Assembly: GCF_048537545.1 (NCBI RefSeq) | Contig: NZ_CP183218.1 | DNA length: 64,000 nucleotides | Origin: Chania fonticola_B | GTDB lineage: Bacteria; Pseudomonadota; Gammaproteobacteria; Enterobacterales; Enterobacteriaceae | Strand: one strand, 5' to 3' | In this document: positions 33,255-41,352 of the stretch, piece after piece | How positions within the stretch are numbered: the stretch's first letter is position 1 | How the letters are laid out: every line of letters starts with the position of its first letter | Notes under the pieces: model-generated | The model's input: the letters and a program-made list of their open reading frames with translations, nothing else | What the model was told of the DNA's origin: nothing | The model's database searches: none | Position numbers and translations under genes: made by a program

Positions 33255-34981
33255 TGGGCGGCCTCCACGCGCAGCGGATTGGTGAAATCAAAGTAGATCA
33301 CCGCCGGATCGACAATGGTGTTCTCATTGTGATCGTGCAGATAGCAGAAGAAGTTGCCCTTGCAGTTCCAATGTTGGCTGTCGAGCACATAGTCCAGGCA
33401 GCGGGTATTTTTCGCCGTGTTACGCAGCGTGGTTAACGCATCCCGTACTCGTCTCATCAGGCTCTCTTCACTGTCGAACCCTGCTGCCGCCATTGCGGCG
33501 GTCACGGCCAACGTAGAATTCACCAGCAGGTAGTAAGGGAAGTAGCGCAACAGCTGCTGCTCGCTAAAGCGGTTCTCCGCTTCGGCTTCGCCGATTTCAT
33601 CCAACCAAGGCGTGGCATCGCGGGTAAAGCCGCTGCCCTGGCAATCGCGGTACAGCATGCCCACCGGCAAGTCTTGCTGCATTTCCACCAGAATGTTTTG
33701 CTGATGGGCCAGCAACACCAGGCCGTAGTCGGCTTCGGCGCTGAACAGCGGTAGCAGCACCTGCTGGCAGTAAGCATCCAGCCAGCAATGGGCGGCCTGC
33801 TGCAACGGTAAGTTCAGGCGGGCAGCCAGGCGGCGCACTGCCGCAGCTAATAGGCTATCGCCACCGTCTGGCGCTGCCTGTGTCAGGGTAACCAACACGT
33901 TGGTTTGGTTCTGTGCCTGGCCGAACAGCAGGTTATCGCGCAGCGCCATCAGGCTCTCTTCCTGGATCGTGCCGTCTGCGGAACGTAACCCGGCCCAGCC
34001 ATCTTCCTGCATCACACGCATCGTTGGATAACGAGCTTGCAACTCCTGCCAGCGGGAGGTCTGTGCCAGGCGTGCCAGACGCATGCCACGCTTCACTTCT
34101 TTGACCGACAGGGTACGCACCGAGTTGGTTAGCCGTACGCTAAGGGAAAACTTGATCATGTCGCGGCTGCCCGCGTGATACAGCGAACGTGAAGAGCTGG
34201 TTGGCAGCCAACGCTCACCGGCCTCACCCAGATCGCTCAGCTTGTGCTGTTCGACCAACTCGCGGCACCAGCTTTGTGCCAGCAGATAATCGGCCTGCCA
34301 CGGATGCATCGGCAGCAGCCAGACGTCATCGGTAAAATGGCCTAACAACTGCGGCGCGCTTTCTGCGGCAAAGCGCTGCAGGCGCTGCTGTAACGTTAGA
34401 TCCAGGCTGTCACCACACAGGTGGTGTTTATCTACCGCAAACCAGCGTAGGGGGAAGCTGCCTGCGAAATCTGGCAGATAGCGCTGTGCCTGCTGCTGAT
34501 CGAAGGGCTCATGGGATTTCGGAGCCGGGTGGAAGGCATGGCCAGCTAATAACCCCTGTTCTGCCTGGGCAAAATTCAGCAGCTGGTCACGTAGCTTTGG
34601 CCAGTCCAGCCGGATGGCGATCGCCTGTTGGGTATTGTCATGACTTTCCAGCACTCGCTGGCGAAAGCGTGCCAAAACCTCCTCACTCAGATGGCCTTTT
34701 ATCGACGGTTTGGCCAGCAACAACGTAACCAACCGCTCAAAACTCAGCGCTTCACCGTTGCCATTCAGGCTGGCGGGGAACTGATATTGATGATGTTGGG
34801 TTGGCGAGATGTGCCGTAATGGAATGCGAATGAACTGGCTATCCGAAAGTGGGAGATGTAGCTGAGGTTGTTGGCTATCGGTTGCCGGAACGATGTGCCA
34901 GTCCCGGGTTTCACGCATTAGTGCGTTGAGGAAACATTGCGCTGCCACATCGGTTGCTGCGCTTGCTAACTGGATGGTCAT
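33251..34981 (-). CDS. iucA: Aerobactin synthetase IucA (first condensation)
   Basis: A 576-residue IucA/IucC-family synthetase. The start is ATG 34981 (MTIQLASAATDVAAQ); the frame runs 21 codons further but into the promoter. It shows MHPWQADYLLAQ, TSSSRSLYHAGSRDMIKFSLSVRLTN and LLAHQQNILVEMQ, matching the family's ATP- and citrate-binding segments. It joins the first acetyl-hydroxylysine to citrate. First gene of the operon, with Fur boxes 30-60 bases upstream. Confidence 0.95.
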   Translation of the reverse strand: MTIQLASAATDVAAQCFLNALMRETRDWHIVPATDSQQPQLHLPLSDSQFIRIPLRHISPTQHHQYQFPASLNGNGEALSFERLVTLLLAKPSIKGHLSEEVLARFRQRVLESHDNTQQAIAIRLDWPKLRDQLLNFAQAEQGLLAGHAFHPAPKSHEPFDQQQAQRYLPDFAGSFPLRWFAVDKHHLCGDSLDLTLQQRLQRFAAESAPQLLGHFTDDVWLLPMHPWQADYLLAQSWCRELVEQHKLSDLGEAGERWLPTSSSRSLYHAGSRDMIKFSLSVRLTNSVRTLSVKEVKRGMRLARLAQTSRWQELQARYPTMRVMQEDGWAGLRSADGTIQEESLMALRDNLLFGQAQNQTNVLVTLTQAAPDGGDSLLAAAVRRLAARLNLPLQQAAHCWLDAYCQQVLLPLFSAEADYGLVLLAHQQNILVEMQQDLPVGMLYRDCQGSGFTRDATPWLDEIGEAEAENRFSEQQLLRYFPYYLLVNSTLAVTAAMAAAGFDSEESLMRRVRDALTTLRNTAKNTRCLDYVLDSQHWNCKGNFFCYLHDHNENTIVDPAVIYFDFTNPLRVEAAQ

Positions 34982-35002
34982 GACCCTTGTCACTCTGGAG
35001 CG

Positions 35003-35042
35003 ATTGAGAATGATTCTTATATCAATAGTTCTTATTATTATC
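35003..35042. promoter_or_regulatory. Fur-controlled promoter region of iucA / shiF
   Basis: Two Fur-like sites lie in the 133-base divergent gap. AATAGTTCTTATTATTATC at 35024-35042 matches 13 of 19 consensus positions, and an adjoining site around GAGAATGATTCTTAT (35006-35020) matches its left half. Tandem Fur sites here are also known from the pColV aerobactin promoter. Confidence 0.7.
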
Positions 35043-35114
35043 AATCACCGCATGATACAATTTTTTGATTAATTACACATAAAAACATCATTTTTTTAAC
35101 GGTTATTTTACTTA

Positions 35115-36341
35115 ATGCGCTTATTTTCGGGTTCAAAAATCGTTGCAATTGGTAATGATTTTCCTTCAAACTGGCCGCTGGCGTTTTGTGCCGGGCTATT
35201 GGGCATTGGGCAAAATGGCTTGCTGGTCGCATTACCCGTGTTGGTCAGCCTGACCCAGCTCTCGCTGTCGGTGTGGGCTGGCTTGCTGACGCTGGGATCG
35301 ATGTTATTTCTGGTCGGCTCTCCCTGGTGGGGGCGACAGGCAGAAATTCGCGGCTGTAAATACGTGGTGCTTATGGCCCTGGCGGGTTACCTGCTCAGCT
35401 TTGTGTTATTGGCCTTGGCCGTGTGGGGGCTGGCTGCTGGCTGGCTGCCTGAAATGGCGGGGCTGGGTGGCTTGATTGTGGCGCGCATTATCTACGGCCT
35501 GACGGTATCGGGCATGGTGCCCGCCAGCCAGACTTGGGCGCTGCAACGCGCTGGGTATGAACAACGTATGGCGGCGTTGGCCACTATCAGTTCCGGCCTG
35601 AGCTGTGGCCGGTTGCTTGGCCCGCTGTGTGCGGCCCTGGCGCTGTCTTTGCACCCGATGGCTCCGCTGTGGTTGATGGCGATTGCGCCGTTGATCGCGC
35701 TGTTGGTGATCTGCCGCCAGCATAACGATCCTCCGCTGCCTGCTGTGGCACATCAGCAAAACCGCCTGCGGCTGACGATGATGCCCTATTTATTGTGTGC
35801 GTTGCTGCTGGCGGGCTGTGTCAGCCTGATGCAGTTGGGCTTGGCTCCGCATTTGCAGCAGCTGTTCAGTCATTCGGCGACGACCGTCAGCCACCATGTG
35901 GCGGTATTGCTCAGCGTGGCGGCAGGTTGCACGTTGTTGGCGCAGTTTTTGGTGGTGCGACCGCAGCGCCTTACTCCGCCGCAGCTACTGATGGTTGCCG
36001 CTTGGTTGATGATCGCTGGCTTGGGGCTGATGTGTACCGCTCCGCTGGCGCTGTTTTATCTTGGCTGTGCGCTGGCTTCGTTTGGGGCCGCGATGGCGAC
36101 GCCGGGCTATCAACTGATGCTGAACGATAAGTTATCTACCGGCAAAGGGGCGGGAGCGATCGCCACCAGCCATACGCTGGGCTACGGCGCGAGCGCGCTG
36201 ATGGTGCCGGTGGTGAGTAAATTTTACGGTGAGTCGCAGTTGGTGGCGGCGGCACTGGTAGCCGCCGTCCTGTTGGGCGGCATTAGCAGCTGGCTATGGT
36301 GCCAGCATCGAATGGCAGACATTGCACGGGAGAGTGAGTGA
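35115..36341 (+). CDS. shiF: MFS transporter, probable aerobactin exporter (ShiF-like)
   Basis: A 408-residue major-facilitator protein with about 12 hydrophobic segments and MFS loop signatures (GSPWWGRQAEIRG between helices 2 and 3). It is divergent from iucA, the position held by shiF beside iucABCD on pColV and in Shigella islands; ShiF is thought to help aerobactin secretion. It shares the Fur-regulated gap with iucA. Substrate is inferred from location. Confidence 0.82.
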   Translation: MRLFSGSKIVAIGNDFPSNWPLAFCAGLLGIGQNGLLVALPVLVSLTQLSLSVWAGLLTLGSMLFLVGSPWWGRQAEIRGCKYVVLMALAGYLLSFVLLALAVWGLAAGWLPEMAGLGGLIVARIIYGLTVSGMVPASQTWALQRAGYEQRMAALATISSGLSCGRLLGPLCAALALSLHPMAPLWLMAIAPLIALLVICRQHNDPPLPAVAHQQNRLRLTMMPYLLCALLLAGCVSLMQLGLAPHLQQLFSHSATTVSHHVAVLLSVAAGCTLLAQFLVVRPQRLTPPQLLMVAAWLMIAGLGLMCTAPLALFYLGCALASFGAAMATPGYQLMLNDKLSTGKGAGAIATSHTLGYGASALMVPVVSKFYGESQLVAAALVAAVLLGGISSWLWCQHRMADIARESE

Positions 36342-36342
36342 T

Positions 36343-37221
36343 ATGTCCGCAAGCTATCGCATCTTTGATCTTACCTTGAAGCACAAGGAAAACGTTTCCC
36401 CCTCGCTGCTGCGCTGCGTGTTTACCGGCCCAGAGGTCCAGCGCATGAAGTTGGAAGCCCCGGATCAGCGGATCAAGCTGTTGTTCCCGGTAGCGGAAGG
36501 GCCGATCCAGCCGTTGGCGAATAGCGACGATTGGTACCGTAACTACATGGCGATACCGAAGGAGCAACGGCCCGTGATGCGTACCTACACGTTGCGGGCA
36601 TTGCGTGCTGCTGAGAATGAAATGGACGTGGAGTTCGTGCTCCATGACATTAATGGCCCGGCCTCTGCCTGGGCAACGCATGCCGTTGCGGGAGATAAAC
36701 TGCAGGCTGTAGCGCCGAATGCCGATTTTGCTGAGGACAGCGGCGGCTATGAGTGGGCCCCTCCGGCGCAAACCCGGCAGGCGCTGCTGATCGCCGATGA
36801 AACGGCACTGCCGGCGGCGATGGGTATCCTCGAGCAGTTGGCGCAGCAGGTTAACCCGCCGCGTGTGCAGGCTTTCTTCGAAGTGCCGGTAGCGGGGGAC
36901 TGCCTCGATATGGCGCACTTCCCGTTTGCCGAGGTTTACTGGCTGCCACGGGACGTTGGGCATCAGCAACTGCATGGCACGCTGCTGGTGGAGGCGGTGC
37001 GTCAGCGAGTTAACATCCCTGCCTCGGCACGGGCTGAAGCGCAGTCTCTGGCTGAAAACAGCCTCGGCGGGGATTTGCTGTGGGAGCGTGCCGAAGGGGC
37101 TAAGACCTTTTACGCCTGGGTGGCTGCTGAGTCTTCGGTGGTGAAAACGTTGCGACGTTACCTGATTGGCGAACGCGATCTGGACCGTTCCACGGTGAAC
37201 TTTATGGCGTACTGGTGTTAA
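36343..37221 (+). CDS. Siderophore-interacting ferric reductase (SIP/ViuB family)
   Basis: A 292-residue protein from ATG 36343, one base after the shiF stop. It has the FAD-binding front (VMRTYTLRALR around residue 80) and the SIP C-terminal pattern (ADETALPAAMGILEQL, then GDLLWERAEGAKTFYAWVAAESSVVKTLRRYL), as in ViuB and YqjH. Such flavoproteins reduce ferric siderophores in the cytoplasm to release iron. The operon with shiF suggests aerobactin, but ViuB itself serves vibriobactin, so it could act on the catecholate siderophore of this island as well. Confidence 0.88.
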   Translation: MSASYRIFDLTLKHKENVSPSLLRCVFTGPEVQRMKLEAPDQRIKLLFPVAEGPIQPLANSDDWYRNYMAIPKEQRPVMRTYTLRALRAAENEMDVEFVLHDINGPASAWATHAVAGDKLQAVAPNADFAEDSGGYEWAPPAQTRQALLIADETALPAAMGILEQLAQQVNPPRVQAFFEVPVAGDCLDMAHFPFAEVYWLPRDVGHQQLHGTLLVEAVRQRVNIPASARAEAQSLAENSLGGDLLWERAEGAKTFYAWVAAESSVVKTLRRYLIGERDLDRSTVNFMAYWC

Positions 37222-37260
37222 GTTTCTGAGCCTACTAAATTGCTTTGTCTAATAGCGCTA

Positions 37261-37367
37261 CAGGTGGAAGTCATGCAGATCACCGACACGCCGTGAACCC
37301 GTCCCTGGGGGCTCGAATCGCGCATCCATGCGCTCAACGGTCGGTTAACCTGCATGACTCCCACCTG
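37261..37367. repeat. 107-bp palindromic repeat element
   Basis: CAGGTGGAAGTCATGCAG (37261-37278) is repeated inverted at 37350-37367 with 17 of 18 bases matching. The centre contains a GTGAACCCGTCCCTGGGGGCTCG segment that recalls ERIC-like intergenic repeats of enterobacteria. It lies 39 bases after the SIP gene and may act as an mRNA-end hairpin or be a non-autonomous repeat. Confidence 0.75.
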
Positions 37368-37412
37368 TTTCAGGCTTAATGTGTCGCGGTATAAACACCG
37401 TTATCTTACAGC

Positions 37413-37592
37413 CTATGCCATCAGCGGGATCTCTGTGCCCTCACCATTCTCCAATTTAGCCAGCCAGTGATCAGCTTCTTCCATTGTCAGAAAGTTACCT
37501 TCGGTTTGGTAGGTTTCCCATGCTTGTAACAGATCCAAATGCAAGCGTTGTCTGGGGTCATCATCAACTTTGATCGGGGTTATCGTCGCCAT
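37413..37592 (-). CDS. Small antitoxin-like protein (59 residues), orphan
   Basis: ATG at 37592 to TAG at 37413 encodes a 59-residue acidic protein (MATITPIKVDDDPRQRL...) with a short N-terminal beta segment, a helix LHLDLLQAWETYQ and a second helix MEEADHWLAKLE. This resembles short ribbon-helix-helix or antitoxin-like proteins found in enterobacteria. No toxin gene lies beside it. It is AT-richer than its neighbours. Recognition is by overall look, so the family is uncertain; that it is a real gene is supported by an uninterrupted frame and protein-like composition. Confidence 0.6.
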   Translation of the reverse strand: MATITPIKVDDDPRQRLHLDLLQAWETYQTEGNFLTMEEADHWLAKLENGEGTEIPLMA

Positions 37593-37754
37593 AAGTCGTG
37601 AGAGGCAAATTCATTCCCTACAATAAATTGTTTTAACAGTTTTTGTCTGGTTTATGAACAACGCATAATCGCGTCATTGTTATTCCGATTTCAACGCTGG
37701 CAGCCGCTTTGGCTGCTGTGCTATGTTCCGCTGAAACAAAAGTTACAGCGGAAC

Positions 37755-38600
37755 ATGGCAATGAAACAGATTGATGAGCGCTTGCGCAGCGAATATCCGC
37801 AATTGGCCCCTCAAGAGCAGCGGGTGGCCGACTTTATCTTCGATCACTTTGACGACCTGATTAGCTATAACAGCACCGAGTTGGCGCGCCTGAGCGGGGT
37901 GTCCAAGGCCACGGTCAGCCGTTTGTTCAAACGCCTGGGCTATGCCAGCTATCGCGCAATGCGTGACGAGCTGCGCACCCTGCGCCAAAGCGGTATGCCA
38001 TTGACCGAGAACCGTGACGCGGTGCAGGGCAATACCTTGCTGGCTCGCCATTACCAGCAGGAAATGGCCAATCTGACGCACTGGGTGCAGCAGATTGATG
38101 CGGCACAGTTTGGCGCGGTGATCGCGGCCATGGGGCAATCCCGGCGGCTGCTGCTGTTGGGGATGCGCAACAGTTATCCCGTCGCGATGCATTTGCGCCA
38201 GCAACTGATGCAGGTACGTGAGCAGGTTTTGTTAATACCGCAGCCGGGCCAGACCTTGGCCGAAGATCTGGTGGATCTGGGGCCACAGGATATGGTGGTG
38301 GTAGTCGCGTTTCGCCGCCGTCCACGCCTGGCGCGAGAGATATTGCAACAGTTGCAGATCAAGCAGGTGCCAACGTTATTGATCTGCGAACCACAGGCCC
38401 AGGCGCTGATCCCGTTGGCTAGCTGGCATTTGATGACGCCGCTCGATAGCGTCTCGGCGTTTGACAGTTACTCCAGCGCCATGAGCCTGGCGAGCCTGCT
38501 GAGCAATGCGTTGCTGCATGACAGGTTGTCGCAAGGGCGGCAGCGTATTCATCAGGTCGCCAATCTGTTCAGCGATCTGGAGGAGTTGGAGCAGCGCTGA
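37755..38600 (+). CDS. RpiR-family transcriptional regulator
   Basis: A 281-residue protein from ATG 37755. Residues 1-77 form the RpiR helix-turn-helix (LAPQEQRVADFIFDHFDDL, STELARLSGVSKATVSRLFKRLGY) and residues ~125-250 form a sugar-isomerase (SIS) fold (RRLLLLGMRNSYPVAMHLRQQL, DMVVVVAFRRRP). It reads in the same direction as the aminotransferase/amidohydrolase pair 190 bases downstream, and probably regulates it in response to a pathway intermediate. The frame extends to 37677, but those codons do not look like protein. Confidence 0.88.
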   Translation: MAMKQIDERLRSEYPQLAPQEQRVADFIFDHFDDLISYNSTELARLSGVSKATVSRLFKRLGYASYRAMRDELRTLRQSGMPLTENRDAVQGNTLLARHYQQEMANLTHWVQQIDAAQFGAVIAAMGQSRRLLLLGMRNSYPVAMHLRQQLMQVREQVLLIPQPGQTLAEDLVDLGPQDMVVVVAFRRRPRLAREILQQLQIKQVPTLLICEPQAQALIPLASWHLMTPLDSVSAFDSYSSAMSLASLLSNALLHDRLSQGRQRIHQVANLFSDLEELEQR

Positions 38601-38730
38601 AGCGTTGGTTTTCACGCGGCTAAACGGGTGCTGCATGCTGCGTCTGGTGATTCTTTAGTTGCAGATAAATAATTTAAGAATCTTTTGTTTCATCCTTTCT
38701 CGCTTGGCGATAATCTAGCAATAACAAAAA

Positions 38731-38740
38731 ACCGGCCGGT
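38731..38740. promoter_or_regulatory. Palindrome, candidate operator
   Basis: ACCGGCCGGT is a perfect 10-base palindrome 51 bases before the aminotransferase start, in the gap after the RpiR gene. It could be the binding site of that regulator; no direct evidence. Confidence 0.3.
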
Positions 38741-38791
38741 CGCAGACGTAGCAATCTCCAGGCTAAGTTATTAAGTTGACAAGGAATGAAC

Positions 38792-40033
38792 ATGCTAGCT
38801 ATCAACCAATTCGATCAAATCAATCCACCGCACCGCCTACTGATGGGCCCAGGGCCGATCAATGCCGATCCGCGTGTGCTGCGTGCCATGTCCAGCCAGT
38901 TGATTGGCCAATACGATCCGGCCATGACCGGCTATATGAATCAGGTGATGGAGCTGTATCGCGCCCTGTTCCGCACGCAGAACCGCTGGACGATGCTGAT
39001 AGACGGGACTTCGCGTGCCGGTATCGAGGCGATGCTGGTCTCTGCCATTCTGCCTGGCGATAAAGTGCTGGTGCCGGTATTTGGCCGTTTTGGCCATCTG
39101 TTGTGTGAAATCGCCCGCCGCTGCCGTGCCGAAGTGCACACCATCGAAGCGCCTTGGGGTGAAGTATTCAGTGCCGATCGGATCGAGGATGCGATCAAAA
39201 AAGTACGGCCACGCCTATTACTGACGGTGCAAGGAGATACCTCCACCACCATGCTGCAACCGCTGGCAGAATTGGGGGATATCTGCCGCCGCCACGGCGT
39301 CCTGTTCTATACCGATGCTACCGCCTCGTTCGCCGGTAACGAGTTGGAAACCGATGCCTGGGGTTTAGATGCGGTGTCAGCAGGGCTGCAAAAATGCCTC
39401 GGTGGTCCTTCCGGCAGTTCTCCAATCACCCTTAGCCCGCAGTTTGAAGAGATCGTGCGCCGCCGTAAGTGCGTTGAAGAAGGGATCCGTACCGTCGATC
39501 ATGCAGACGGGGACGACGAGATGATCTACTCCAACTATTTCGATCTCGGCATGATCATGGATTATTGGGGGCCGGAGCGCCTGAATCACCATACGGAAGC
39601 CACCAGCATGCTGTTTGCTGCACGTGAATGTGCACGGGTGATCCTGGAGGAAGGGCTGGATAACGCTATTGCCCGCCATAAATTGAATGGCGCGGCGATG
39701 TTGGCCGGGATCCAGGGAATGGGGCTGGAGGTCTTTGGCGATATCGCCAACAAGATGAACAACGTGCTGGGCGTAGTGATCCCGCAGGGCATCCATGGCG
39801 AGCAGGTACGCCAGATGATGCTCAATGATTTCGCCATTGAAATCGGCACCTCGTTTGGCCCGTTGCAGGGCAAGATCTGGCGGATTGGCACCATGGGGTA
39901 TAACGCGCGGAAAGACTGCGTGCTGCAAACGTTGGCCGCGCTGGAAGCGGTACTGCACCGTCTCGGTTTTGTTAGCCCGCAGGGTGAAGCTATGCAGGCA
40001 GCATGGAACATTTACGAGGCCGAGCACAACTGA
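38792..40033 (+). CDS. Ureidoglycine-glyoxylate-type aminotransferase (PucG/HpxJ-like)
   Basis: A 413-residue class V PLP aminotransferase. It begins PPHRLLMGPGPINADPRVL, has DGTSRAGIEAML for phosphate binding, FYTDATASFAGNELE and the PLP lysine at 201 in GLQKCLGGPSG. These are marks of the alanine-glyoxylate/PucG group. ATG 38792 is preferred over 38786 because AAGGA lies six bases before it. It pairs with an amidohydrolase (TGATG overlap), an arrangement known from hpxJ-hpxK in Klebsiella purine/allantoin breakdown, where it turns ureidoglycine plus glyoxylate into oxalurate and glycine. Substrate not proven here. Confidence 0.8.
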   Translation: MLAINQFDQINPPHRLLMGPGPINADPRVLRAMSSQLIGQYDPAMTGYMNQVMELYRALFRTQNRWTMLIDGTSRAGIEAMLVSAILPGDKVLVPVFGRFGHLLCEIARRCRAEVHTIEAPWGEVFSADRIEDAIKKVRPRLLLTVQGDTSTTMLQPLAELGDICRRHGVLFYTDATASFAGNELETDAWGLDAVSAGLQKCLGGPSGSSPITLSPQFEEIVRRRKCVEEGIRTVDHADGDDEMIYSNYFDLGMIMDYWGPERLNHHTEATSMLFAARECARVILEEGLDNAIARHKLNGAAMLAGIQGMGLEVFGDIANKMNNVLGVVIPQGIHGEQVRQMMLNDFAIEIGTSFGPLQGKIWRIGTMGYNARKDCVLQTLAALEAVLHRLGFVSPQGEAMQAAWNIYEAEHN

Positions 40034-41352
40034 TGGCAATGCTGCTGACCCCTCTGGAAGCGGAACGAGCCGCGGCCAGAGTGATGGCTCGCTGCGACGA
40101 ATTGGCGGCCATCAGCAGCACGCCAGGCCAACTGACGCGGGTTTATCTCTCCCCAGAACATTTACGCGCCAACCAGCTGGTTGGGAAATGGATGCGTGAG
40201 CTGGGGATGGAGGTCTGGCAAGACGGCGTGGGCAATATCTGCGGACGTTACGAAGGGCGGCAACCGGCCGCACCGGCGCTGCTGCTGGGCTCTCATCTGG
40301 ATACGGTGCGCAACGCGGGGCGCTACGATGGCATGCTGGGGGTTTTGACCGCGCTCGAAGTTGTCGCCTTGTTGCATAGCCGTAATCGGCGTTTGCCACA
40401 GGCGATCGAGGTGATCGGTTTTGCCGACGAGGAGGGCACCCGTTTTGGCATTACCTTGCTCGGCAGTAAAGGGATCACCGGTCAGTGGGCAGAGGATTGG
40501 CTGGCATGTACCGATGCTGAGGGCATCAGCGTGGCCGAGGCTATGCGTGAGGTGGGCCTTGATCCTGCGGCTGTGGGTTCTGCCGAGCGTGCACAAGACT
40601 CGATCTGCGCCTATCTCGAACTGCATATTGAGCAAGGGCCTTGTCTTGAGGCCGCCGGTCAGGCTCTGGGAGTGGTCACGGCGATTAACGGTGCGCGCCG
40701 CCTCAACTGTACTTTTACCGGACATTCTGGTCATGCAGGGACCGTGCCGATGGGGCAGCGCCAGGATGCGCTGGCTGCCGCCGCTGAATGGATGGTCACG
40801 GTTGAGCGGCACACCATGGAATACGATCCGCATGTGGTTGCCACGGTCGGTCAGATCGAAAGCTTACCGGGGGCTGTTAATGTGATCCCTGGGCAGGCCA
40901 GGTTATCCCTCGACGTGCGTGGCCCGCAGGATGTGCCGCTAGACGCGTTGCTGGCCGAATTACTGGCACATGCGCAGAACATTGGCGCGCGTCGCGGAGT
41001 CGGCTTCGACAGCGAGGAGTTCTACCGTATACCGGCTACCGCTTGTGACCCTCAGTTACAGCAGCGTTGGTATGACGCGGTAGTGCAGGTACAAGGGAGC
41101 AGCCCGATGTTGCCTAGCGGTGCGGGGCATGATGCCATTGCTGTCGCTGCCCGTTGGCCGGTGGGGATGCTGTTTGTCCGTTGTGCTGGGGGGATCAGCC
41201 ATCATCCTGATGAGGCTGTAACCCCCTGCGACGTAGCGCAGGCAGTTCAGGCTTATTGCCAAATCGTGGCGAATTGGCCCGCGATATCCCCTACTCAGTC
41301 ATGCAGTTGGAAGCCATCCGCATCACGCCAGGCAGGGAACGCGTTGCGGTAG
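40033..41352 (+). CDS. Allantoate amidohydrolase / N-carbamoyl amidohydrolase family (M20)
   Basis: A 439-residue zinc-dependent amidohydrolase. Metal ligands are visible in LLGSHLDTVRNAG, YDGMLGV, GFADEEGTRFG and YLELHIEQGP, and GAGHDAIAVA near the end is also conserved. The family includes AllC/HpxK (allantoate to ureidoglycine) and carbamoylases; the partner aminotransferase favours the former. ATG 40033 overlaps the upstream stop (TGATG). The last ~20 residues (SPTQSCSWKPSASRQAG) read antisense through the end of yafV in a 58-base convergent overlap and do not look like a family C-terminus, so the original stop may have been lost. Confidence 0.82.
   Translation: MAMLLTPLEAERAAARVMARCDELAAISSTPGQLTRVYLSPEHLRANQLVGKWMRELGMEVWQDGVGNICGRYEGRQPAAPALLLGSHLDTVRNAGRYDGMLGVLTALEVVALLHSRNRRLPQAIEVIGFADEEGTRFGITLLGSKGITGQWAEDWLACTDAEGISVAEAMREVGLDPAAVGSAERAQDSICAYLELHIEQGPCLEAAGQALGVVTAINGARRLNCTFTGHSGHAGTVPMGQRQDALAAAAEWMVTVERHTMEYDPHVVATVGQIESLPGAVNVIPGQARLSLDVRGPQDVPLDALLAELLAHAQNIGARRGVGFDSEEFYRIPATACDPQLQQRWYDAVVQVQGSSPMLPSGAGHDAIAVAARWPVGMLFVRCAGGISHHPDEAVTPCDVAQAVQAYCQIVANWPAISPTQSCSWKPSASRQAGNALR

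Noticed and set aside
37413..37592. Toxin-antitoxin pair
   Set aside because: Only an antitoxin-like reading frame is present; neither strand beside it offers a toxin-sized partner.
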